This document shows, one piece after another, positions 15,936-22,782 of a stretch of DNA of 29,817 nt. Made by a program: the position numbers and the translations under genes. Source of the DNA: DAOTWY01 sp003696565 (GTDB lineage: Bacteria > Chloroflexota > Anaerolineae > Aggregatilineales > Phototrophicaceae); contig DAOTWY010000028.1 in NCBI GenBank assembly GCA_034435635.1, positions 1-29,817 of the forward strand, written 5' to 3'. The notes below the pieces were generated by a model. The model had not been told where the DNA came from and ran no database searches. It was given only the letters and a program-made list of their open reading frames with translations. The number at the start of each line of letters is the position of its first letter. Positions within the stretch are counted from its first letter, which is position 1.

Positions 15936-17213
15936 ATGAAAAGACGTTTATCCCTGTTTTTGATCCTAGCGTTGTTCGTCGCCCTGGTGGGCGCAACCAA
16001 TGCACAGGAAGACGAAGACCTTTCCGGTCAACTGGAGATTTTCTCTTGGTGGGCTGGCGATGAAGGTCCAGCGCTTGAAGCATTGATCGCACTATATAAT
16101 GAAGCCTATCCCAATGTTGAAGTTATCAACGCCACTGTAACGGGTGGTTCTGGCGTAAATGCCCGCGCCGTGTTAAAGACCCGTATGCTTGGGGGTGATC
16201 CGCCCGATTCATTCCAGGTTCACGCTGGTGAAGAATTAACCGGTACCTGGGTGGTGGCTGGGCGTATGGAAGATTTAACCTTCCTATATGAAGAAAACGG
16301 CTGGTTTGATGCCTTCCCGCAAGATTTGATTGACCTGTTGACCTATGACGGTGGTATCTACAGCGTCCCCGTTAACATTCATCGTTCTAACGTGATGTGG
16401 TATAGCCCTGCTTATTTGGAAGAATGGGGTATTGAAGCACCCACAAGCTGGGAACAATTCCTAACAGAAACCTGCCCTACCCTGCAAGAAGCTGGTGTCA
16501 CCCCCTTAGTTGTTGGTGAAGCCTGGACTGTTAACCATCTGTGGGAAAGCGTTGCACTGGGTGTTTTAGGTGCAGATGGCTGGAACGGTATTTGGACAGG
16601 TGAAACAGACCCAATGGGTGACGATATGATCGCCGTTTGGGATACCTTTGGCGATGTTTTGGCATGCAGCAATATTGACGAAGATGCCGCTGGTCTTTCT
16701 TGGCAACAGGCAATTGACAAGGTCTTAGCCGGTGAAGCAGGCTTTAATATTATGGGTGACTGGGCTGCCGGTTATATGGTGACCACGCTCGGGTTAGAAC
16801 CAGGCGAAGGCTTTGGTTATATGCCAGCACCAGACACCGCAGGTGTGTTCATGTGGTTGTCAGATAGCTTTGGGCTACCCAACGGTATCGCCAACCGCGA
16901 CAACACCATTGCATGGTTAACCTTGCTTGGTTCGGTAGAAGGTCAAAACGCATTCAACCCGCTGAAGGGATCAATCCCGGCACGTGTGGATGCCGTAGAA
17001 GCTGCGCCAGAACTGTACAACGCTTATCTGCAATCTGCTGCTATGGATTGGAGCGAAAACACCTTAGTCGGTAGCTTGGTGCATGGTGCTGCTGCCAATG
17101 AACGCTTCATGGGTGAATTCGGTCAGGTTGTGGAAATTTTCCGCCAGGCTGGGTCACTCGCCGCTGCTAATGCCATGTCAACCATTTGCATCCAATCTGG
17201 TGCATGCGGTTGA
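15936..17213 (+). CDS. CUT1 ABC transporter sugar-binding protein, GtsA (glucose/mannose)-like
   Basis: 425 residues. AAGGAG lies ten bases before the ATG. The signal peptide is MKRRLSLFLILALFVALVGA ending TNAQ, with no lipobox. The mature protein opens with LEIFSWWAGDEGPALEAL and contains VTGGSGVNARAVLKTRMLGGDPPDSFQVHAGEE in its first third (about residues 60-95), the arrangement typical of the GtsA/glucose-mannose binding proteins, and later FNIMGDWAAGYM. It ends in a short cysteine-containing tail (CIQSGACG). Ligand assignment rests on family resemblance recalled from memory, so a hexose is likely but not proven. It starts a second transporter operon whose permeases follow at 17463 and 18621. 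Confidence 0.9.
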   Translation: MKRRLSLFLILALFVALVGATNAQEDEDLSGQLEIFSWWAGDEGPALEALIALYNEAYPNVEVINATVTGGSGVNARAVLKTRMLGGDPPDSFQVHAGEELTGTWVVAGRMEDLTFLYEENGWFDAFPQDLIDLLTYDGGIYSVPVNIHRSNVMWYSPAYLEEWGIEAPTSWEQFLTETCPTLQEAGVTPLVVGEAWTVNHLWESVALGVLGADGWNGIWTGETDPMGDDMIAVWDTFGDVLACSNIDEDAAGLSWQQAIDKVLAGEAGFNIMGDWAAGYMVTTLGLEPGEGFGYMPAPDTAGVFMWLSDSFGLPNGIANRDNTIAWLTLLGSVEGQNAFNPLKGSIPARVDAVEAAPELYNAYLQSAAMDWSENTLVGSLVHGAAANERFMGEFGQVVEIFRQAGSLAAANAMSTICIQSGACG

Positions 17214-17241
17214 TTGAACGCAAGACGACGTGTTATGCACA

Positions 17242-17267
17242 CAAGACCCCGTTCAAGCGGGGTCTTG
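17242..17267 (+). promoter_or_regulatory. Perfect 10-bp hairpin after the binding-protein gene
   Basis: CAAGACCCCG (17242-17251) and CGGGGTCTTG (17258-17267) pair perfectly around the six-base loop TTCAAG. No T run follows (GCGCTTAAA), so partial termination or 3'-end protection of the binding-protein message is more likely than full termination, as with the hairpins at 7000-7057. Confidence 0.7.
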
Positions 17268-17412
17268 CGCTTAAATCAGATGTTTTTTCAACATCCCTGA
17301 TCTATCCGTGTCAATTAGTAAATAAATATCATTATAAAGTGGCGAATAGTCTTTGTTATGAAGCAAGCTGACAATTTACTCCAAAATTGAGACCTGTTCG
17401 TATAACACAACC

Positions 17413-17448
17413 GTCAAATTCATGGATTAACGTTTTGTACAATTTGAC
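17413..17448 (+). promoter_or_regulatory. Inverted repeat immediately before the permease Shine-Dalgarno
   Basis: GTCAAATT (17413-17420) and AATTTGAC (17441-17448) are perfect 8-bp arms around 20 bases, ending one base before AGGAG (17449-17453) of the permease gene. TATAAC at 17401-17406, eighteen bases after a weak TTTACT, could be a promoter just upstream. The dyad may be an operator or a leader hairpin; the regulator is unknown. Confidence 0.5.
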
Positions 17449-17462
17449 AGGAGAATGACATT

Positions 17463-18617
17463 ATGCGAAGCCGAAATGACCGCATTATCGCTGGCATCAT
17501 GCTCCTGCCATCGGTGATTTTGATCCTGGTTTTCGTCTATGGGTTTATCTTCCAGACGATCCGCACATCAATGACCGATTGGGGGGAGAATCTGGATAAT
17601 CCAGCAATGGCACTACAAGTGGAAAAGAATTTCGTCGGGCTGGAAAATTACCGTGAACTCATGACGGACCCCATGCAGTTTGAATTCCGAACCAGCATGG
17701 TAAACACATTCTTTTTCACCATTTTATTTGTGGTGGGGTGTGTGTTTGTCGGGTTTATGCTCGCGCTGTTATTAGATATGAATGTGAAGTTTGAAGGAGT
17801 CTTCCGCACGATTTTCTTATTCCCTATGGCGTTGTCGCTGGTTGTGACGGGGACTATTTGGCGGTGGCTCTTACAGCCAGAAGGCTTAAACGCCTTGCCC
17901 AATAGACTTTTTGGGTTAGAGCCATATACGTTTAATTGGCTTTCTAGCCGGAAGCGTGTGCTTGAATTTGATTGGAACGATGTTCCGATGTATTTAACGT
18001 ATATAGGGTTATTCATTCTTGCGATTTTGGCTTTCAATTACTTTGCCAAACGTCGCTGGCGTTCGATGGGAATCGTCGCGGGGCTTGGTGGTATTTTGGT
18101 GTTTTTATATGCCGTTGGCTTTTGGGAAAATAACATTTGGCCCCAACTCGGTATAACCAATCGTGAAGGTACGTTTATCCCAACCCCAGAACCAAAAGGG
18201 TATCAAGTCGCTCTCTCTGGCATTGTGATTGCGGCAATTTGGCAGATGGCTGGCTATACAATGGCGATGTTCTTAGCTGGCATCCGTGGTATTTCAGAGG
18301 AATTGCGAGAAGCCGCCCGTGTTGATGGCTGTTCCGAATTTGGTGTATATTGGCGGATTGTATTGCCACAACTTACGCCAGTTGCCATCAGTGCGGTCAT
18401 TGTTTTGGGGCATATCTCGCTAAAAATATTTGACCTCGTTTTTGCCATGACTGGGCGGCAGAATTTTCAGACGATTGTCCCCGGTATTATGGTATATGGT
18501 GCGTTTGATACCAATCGTTATGCCACTGCTAGTGCCATCGCTGTGATTATGCTTGTTCTGGTGTCATTAGTGATTGTGCCGTATTTATGGACACAACTTA
18601 GAAGCCGGGAGAGCTAA
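17463..18617 (+). CDS. CUT1 ABC transporter permease (MalF/GtsB type) with two extra hydrophobic segments
   Basis: 384 residues, about 80-90 longer than a usual member. AGGAG lies nine bases before the ATG. The core begins at MRSRNDRIIAGIMLLPSVILILVF without a cytoplasmic extension. Between the conserved IWRWLLQPEGLNALPN (about 137-152) and the later helix GIVIAAIWQMAGYTMAMFLA, an insert of roughly 100 residues carries two added hydrophobic segments (YLTYIGLFILAILAF, and MGIVAGLGGILVFLYAVGF), so eight helices are predicted. The EAA loop is EAARVDGCSEF starting at E283. The next permease starts three bases after its stop. The duplicated-helix insert is odd, and its role is unknown. Confidence 0.9.
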   Translation: MRSRNDRIIAGIMLLPSVILILVFVYGFIFQTIRTSMTDWGENLDNPAMALQVEKNFVGLENYRELMTDPMQFEFRTSMVNTFFFTILFVVGCVFVGFMLALLLDMNVKFEGVFRTIFLFPMALSLVVTGTIWRWLLQPEGLNALPNRLFGLEPYTFNWLSSRKRVLEFDWNDVPMYLTYIGLFILAILAFNYFAKRRWRSMGIVAGLGGILVFLYAVGFWENNIWPQLGITNREGTFIPTPEPKGYQVALSGIVIAAIWQMAGYTMAMFLAGIRGISEELREAARVDGCSEFGVYWRIVLPQLTPVAISAVIVLGHISLKIFDLVFAMTGRQNFQTIVPGIMVYGAFDTNRYATASAIAVIMLVLVSLVIVPYLWTQLRSRES

Positions 18618-18620
18618 ATC

Positions 18621-19448
18621 ATGACTGCAAAAAAACTCATCAATCGAACAATTATTTATGCTCTGCTGATTTTGATGGCGGCGATCTTTCTCATCCCTGT
18701 CTATATGACAACCGTCACTGCGCTTAAAACCCGTGATGAAACCACGCTGGCAACAGCATGGAATCCGCCGGATTTACCGCTGAACTTCAGCAAATTTCAA
18801 GAAGCGTTTGAATATTTTGGTCCAAGCTTGGGGAACAGCTTCGCCCTAGTTGGGACTGCGACCATCCTTTCTGCCCTATTAGGGTCAATTAATGGTTATG
18901 TCTTGGCAAAGTGGCGTATCCCTGGTGAACGCTTCTTATTCCCACTGATGTTATTCGGTATGTTTTTGCCATATCAAGCAATTCTCATTCCACTCTTTGA
19001 GTTTATGAGCGACCTGGGTTTATATGGTGGAATCCCTGGTTTGGTGCTGATTCATGTAGTATATGGTATCCCGATCACTACGCTGATCTTCCGCAACTTT
19101 TATGTGGAAATACCGGATGAAATGCTAGAAGCGGCTGCAATTGACGGGGCAGGATTTTGGCAAATTTACACCGATATTGTTTTTCCGCTTTCATTACCGG
19201 GGTTTGTTGTGGTTATCATTTGGCAATTTACACAAATTTGGAACGACTTCCTATTTGCCATTTTCATGACCACAGAAGGCAATCAACCCATTACGGTGCC
19301 ATTAGCTGAGCTTTCCGGTGGCGAGGCAGTAGACTACAACCTGACGATGGCGGGGGCAATTCTTGCTGCGTTACCGCCGCTGCTGGTTTATATTGTCATG
19401 GGACGCTACTTCATTCGTGGTTTGCTGGCAGGGTCAATCAAAGGATAA
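18621..19448 (+). CDS. CUT1 ABC transporter permease (MalG/GtsC type)
   Basis: 275 residues, normal for the family and without inserts, unlike the MalG-type permease at 9071. Six predicted helices. The EAA loop EAAAIDGAGFWQIY starts at E170, and the C-terminus RYFIRGLLAGSIKG is typical of MalG-type subunits. A GGGAGAG sequence in the end of the preceding gene serves as ribosome site, so translation is coupled. It pairs with the permease at 17463. A strong terminator follows, so no ATPase gene belongs to the operon. Confidence 0.95.
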   Translation: MTAKKLINRTIIYALLILMAAIFLIPVYMTTVTALKTRDETTLATAWNPPDLPLNFSKFQEAFEYFGPSLGNSFALVGTATILSALLGSINGYVLAKWRIPGERFLFPLMLFGMFLPYQAILIPLFEFMSDLGLYGGIPGLVLIHVVYGIPITTLIFRNFYVEIPDEMLEAAAIDGAGFWQIYTDIVFPLSLPGFVVVIIWQFTQIWNDFLFAIFMTTEGNQPITVPLAELSGGEAVDYNLTMAGAILAALPPLLVYIVMGRYFIRGLLAGSIKG

Positions 19449-19485
19449 CCAATCTTCCTTCATATCAGATCAGAGACTGCAATTA

Positions 19486-19528
19486 ACAGCGTGCATAAAC
19501 TAATTCCATGCACGCTGTCGTTGTTTTT
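19486..19528 (+). terminator. Rho-independent terminator of the second transporter operon
   Basis: ACAGCGTGCAT (19486-19496) and ATGCACGCTGT (19508-19518) pair perfectly over 11 bp, with an 11-base loop, followed by CGTTGTTTTT. Confidence 0.88.
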
Positions 19529-19592
19529 CATCCTAAGATCAGTTGATAAGCACCTTTTTCCATCGAAGTGCGGTAGATATTGCGATATTCGG

Positions 19593-19598
19593 TATAAT
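19593..19598 (+). promoter_or_regulatory. -10 element for the antiporter gene
   Basis: A consensus TATAAT lies 32 bases before the ATG at 19631, downstream of the terminator. No clear -35 hexamer is visible, so this is a partial promoter call. Confidence 0.45.
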
Positions 19599-19630
19599 TG
19601 CCAGAAGTTATTCGCAAAGGGAAGCATATT

Positions 19631-21781
19631 ATGGAAGGTGTTTTTACCGCTGCACCACATCACGATGTCCTACAATTGTTGATTCAATTTGTGGTATTAC
19701 TGCTAACCGCCCGTCTTTTTGGTGAATTTGCCCAGCGCATTGGGCAGCCATCTGTTGTTGGGGAAATTTTAGCCGGTATTATCCTGGGTCCTTCACTTTT
19801 AAGTGGTATTTCACCGATAATTGGAGAATGGATAATCCCCCATAATGCAGAAGAAGGCTTTCTGTTAGAAGAAATCAGTTTATTGGGTGTTGTTTTCCTA
19901 CTGCTTGTTACCGGATTAGAAACCGACCTCGCTCTTATTAAGCGTCAAGCGCGCTCCGCAATTGGGGTAGCAATCGGCGGCTTGAGCCTTACACTTTCAA
20001 TCGGTTTTGGTATGGGGTTGCTAATCCCAGATACGCTATTAGTTGATGCTGAACAACGGGTTGTATTCGCAGCATTTTTAGCGATTGCGCTGGCGATTTC
20101 TGCTATTCCGGTTGTCGCCAAAGTGTTGATGGATCTCAACCTAACACGGCGCAACATTGGGCAAACAATCATCGCCTGTGCCATGATTGACGATACAATG
20201 GGTTGGGTATTGCTGTCTGTGGTCATTGGCATGGCAGGCGGAGCCGCTATCAGTGCTGGCTCCATCTTACAATCTTTACTGAGCGTATTGGGATTTATGG
20301 TTATAAGCTTTACAGTTGGACAATGGCTTGTTCGGCGTGCTATTCGCTTTGTTAACGATCATATCCAGATGCAAGATAAAACCCTCACGCTAATTGTCCT
20401 ACTTACCTTTACTTGGGGCACAATCACACACTATTTGCACTTAGAAGCTTTATTAGGGGCATTCGTCATGGGAATTTTACTCAGCCGTGTGCCAAGCCTA
20501 GATTCAGAAGCCATCCATAAAGTAGAAGGGATCGCACTGGCGATTTTCGCGCCGATTTTCTTCGCAGTTGCCGGTTTAAAGGTAGATATCATCAGTTTGT
20601 TAAAGCCGGATTTATTGATCGTCCTGATTGGTTTAACACTCACCGCTATTGTCATCAAAGTGACAGGGGTTTATTTAGGTGCGCGGTTTATTGGTAAGCA
20701 GGATCATTGGTCAGCGGCGTTTTTGGGCTTAGGGCTAAACGCACGTGGCTCAATGGGGATAATCGTCGCAACCATCGGCATAACAGAGGGTGTTTTGACC
20801 CAAGAAATGTTTTCTATTATCGTCGTGATGGCACTCGTTACATCCCTCATTGCCCCAGCTGCCATGCGCTGGGCGGTCAGTCATATTGAAATCGGAGAAG
20901 AAGAACAGCAGCGGCTTGATTTAGAAGTCGCGAACAAACAAAATATCATTGCAAATGCCAATCGTGTTTTACTTCCCGTGCGGATGCGCCCGAACATCGC
21001 CGGGACTCAAACCGTTGAAGCGGGCATTTTACAGCGGCTTGCCTCCCAAAACCCACATATTGGGCTAACTTTGCTCACGGTCACCTCAGATGGTCAGTCC
21101 CCACAAGCTAATAAATTTCTCGAACAAATTAGCCAATTATTTCCACAAGAAAACCTACAGAAAAAAGTCGTCACTCATCATACCCCCAGTGATGCCATCT
21201 TAGATGAGGCACAACGTGGGTATGATTTGCTGATTTTAGGAGCAACAGAAAAAAAGGCAGACCATGAGGCGTTGTTTAACCCAATCACGGATATGATTAT
21301 TCGGCTTTCCCCCTGCCCCACTATTTTAATTCATGGGGAAGACATCACAGACGATTGGCAACCACGCCGTTTACTTGTCCTTACGAATGGGTCTAAGGCT
21401 GCCCGGCAAGCTGCCCAAACCGCCTTTGCATTGGCAGCCGGTGATTTTACAGATCAAGTCATCGTGTTACATGTCATTGAAAAATCAGACGATTTATTGC
21501 ATGAGCGGCGTGCTAAACGGCGGCAGGAAATTGCCCAGCAAATGGTAGATGAGTTGTGTGACTTTGCCAAGATTTACGGTGTACAGGCTCAGGGCATTGT
21601 TATCAAGCATGATAATATCGCTGATGGTATTTTAGATGTTGTCCGTCAAATACAGATTGATCTTATCGTAATGGGCACAAGTATCCGTGCTGGTTCACAA
21701 CGTTTGTATCTTGGTCCGAGTGTAGAACAAATTCTTTATGCTTGCCCTTGCCCGGTTATGATCGTCAATAGTAGTGATTAA
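19631..21781 (+). CDS. CPA2 cation/proton antiporter with two universal-stress domains
   Basis: 716 residues from the ATG at 19631 (AAAGGGA upstream, 19616-19622); an upstream in-frame ATG at 19598 overlaps the -10 element and is rejected. Residues about 10-420 are a 12-13-helix antiporter core with the CPA2 signature IGQPSVVGEILAGIILGPS (about 37-55) and the adjacent aspartates D187-D188 in ACAMIDDTMGW that mark the electrogenic ion-binding site of NapA-like members. Residues about 440-716 hold two cytoplasmic universal-stress-protein folds; the second ends with the nucleotide-loop pattern GTSIRAGSQRLYLGPS followed by VEQIL and CPVMIV. Such fusions let nucleotides or stress signals control Na+ or K+/H+ exchange; the ion and ligand are not readable from sequence. 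It stands as a single transcription unit or leads into the FHA operon 59 bases on. Confidence 0.92.
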   Translation: MEGVFTAAPHHDVLQLLIQFVVLLLTARLFGEFAQRIGQPSVVGEILAGIILGPSLLSGISPIIGEWIIPHNAEEGFLLEEISLLGVVFLLLVTGLETDLALIKRQARSAIGVAIGGLSLTLSIGFGMGLLIPDTLLVDAEQRVVFAAFLAIALAISAIPVVAKVLMDLNLTRRNIGQTIIACAMIDDTMGWVLLSVVIGMAGGAAISAGSILQSLLSVLGFMVISFTVGQWLVRRAIRFVNDHIQMQDKTLTLIVLLTFTWGTITHYLHLEALLGAFVMGILLSRVPSLDSEAIHKVEGIALAIFAPIFFAVAGLKVDIISLLKPDLLIVLIGLTLTAIVIKVTGVYLGARFIGKQDHWSAAFLGLGLNARGSMGIIVATIGITEGVLTQEMFSIIVVMALVTSLIAPAAMRWAVSHIEIGEEEQQRLDLEVANKQNIIANANRVLLPVRMRPNIAGTQTVEAGILQRLASQNPHIGLTLLTVTSDGQSPQANKFLEQISQLFPQENLQKKVVTHHTPSDAILDEAQRGYDLLILGATEKKADHEALFNPITDMIIRLSPCPTILIHGEDITDDWQPRRLLVLTNGSKAARQAAQTAFALAAGDFTDQVIVLHVIEKSDDLLHERRAKRRQEIAQQMVDELCDFAKIYGVQAQGIVIKHDNIADGILDVVRQIQIDLIVMGTSIRAGSQRLYLGPSVEQILYACPCPVMIVNSSD

Positions 21782-21840
21782 TTTGCCCATATCGCCCGAA
21801 GGACGTATCATATAACAGAATATTACTGTAGGAGACTGAT

Positions 21841-22404
21841 ATGGGACAAGGTGGTTTTTGCCAAACACACGGACCTTTTGATCCGCCGCATGAGGTTTGC
21901 CCTTATTGCGTGATGGAAGGGCTGATCGCACCACCACGCCAAGCGCACCCTACAATTCAGAATCCGCGGGTGATACATGATGATCCCACTAACCTAAGTA
22001 TTGACGAAGCCAAAACACGAAACCCATTTGAAAGTGATCGAACCGCCATCACACCAGAGCAAGATATGCTTCAATATGGTTGGTTAACTTTTTTAATCGT
22101 CCAGAGTCCGGTTAAATATCGTGGGCGTGTTTTTAAAGTTATTCCTGGGCAAGTTGTTGGTAGGCGTAATGCTGATGTGTTAATTAATGATCGCCGTGTT
22201 TCACGTCAACATGCGCGGATCAATCTAGAAATTAACCCCCAAACTAATCAAGAACAATTTGCGATATTTGATTTTGGCACGCCAAACGGCACATTTGTTA
22301 ATCAGAAGCGCATCATCGGGCGTGAGGTCATTCATGAAAACGATGTCATCCAAATGGGTGATCATATTTTCATCTTCAAAACACTAAGACGGAGGTTCAC
22401 ATGA
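21841..22404 (+). CDS. FHA-domain protein with N-terminal zinc-ribbon-like motif
   Basis: 187 residues with TAGGAGAC just upstream. The first 25 residues hold C7, H10, C20 and C23 in the pattern C-x2-H-x9-C-x2-C (FCQTHGPF...CPYC), which looks like a small metal-binding knuckle. A flexible middle of about 60 residues is followed by a complete FHA domain (about 85-187) with G107-R108-R109, S121-R122-Q123-H124 and the GTPNGT loop at 146-151, so phosphothreonine binding should be intact. Soluble and cytoplasmic. Its last four bases overlap the next FHA gene, and a PP2C phosphatase follows, giving a phospho-signalling operon. No serine/threonine kinase is present in the window. Confidence 0.9.
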   Translation: MGQGGFCQTHGPFDPPHEVCPYCVMEGLIAPPRQAHPTIQNPRVIHDDPTNLSIDEAKTRNPFESDRTAITPEQDMLQYGWLTFLIVQSPVKYRGRVFKVIPGQVVGRRNADVLINDRRVSRQHARINLEINPQTNQEQFAIFDFGTPNGTFVNQKRIIGREVIHENDVIQMGDHIFIFKTLRRRFT

Positions 22405-22778
22405 GCCAATTTGATGACGACCAAACGCTGATCGGTAATCAAATGCCTGTGCCAGAAAACCAACCGATTGGTTACTTGTTCATCGCCGCGCCAGAGCATC
22501 GTTTTGGGCGATATTATGTCATACGTGGCAGTACAATCATCGGGCGTAGTCCTAATTATCCCGTCCAATTAAATGACACATATATCTCTGACCCACATGC
22601 ACGTATCACACTGGAATATGATCAGCAGCAACAACCACTTTTTGGTTTATATGACTTTGGTAGTAAGAACGGTACACTTGTCAATGGCGTGCGTGTTGAT
22701 GGGCGCGTTATTCTAAACGAAAATGACGAAATTCAAATTGGTGAATATATCTTTGTCTTTAAAACATTGATGGATTAA
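22401..22778 (+). CDS. Small FHA-domain protein
   Basis: 125 residues, essentially one FHA domain with a 30-residue lead. It overlaps the previous gene by ATGA and has GGAGG in the end of that gene. The FHA core shows G48-R49-S50, S63 and H66, and GSKNGT 87-92. The residues between the conserved serine and histidine are D64-P65 rather than the usual R/K-x pair, and the strand before is TYI; this may alter phosphopeptide preference. Its C-terminus (IQIGEYIFVFKTL) closely resembles that of the gene upstream (IQMGDHIFIFKTL), which suggests they arose by duplication. Confidence 0.88.
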   Translation: MSQFDDDQTLIGNQMPVPENQPIGYLFIAAPEHRFGRYYVIRGSTIIGRSPNYPVQLNDTYISDPHARITLEYDQQQQPLFGLYDFGSKNGTLVNGVRVDGRVILNENDEIQIGEYIFVFKTLMD

Positions 22779-22782
22779 AAAC

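Noticed and set aside
17186..17371. Small open frame in the gap after the second sugar-binding protein gene
   Set aside because: It starts inside the binding-protein gene, runs through the perfect hairpin at 17242-17267, and has no ribosome site or recognisable protein features.
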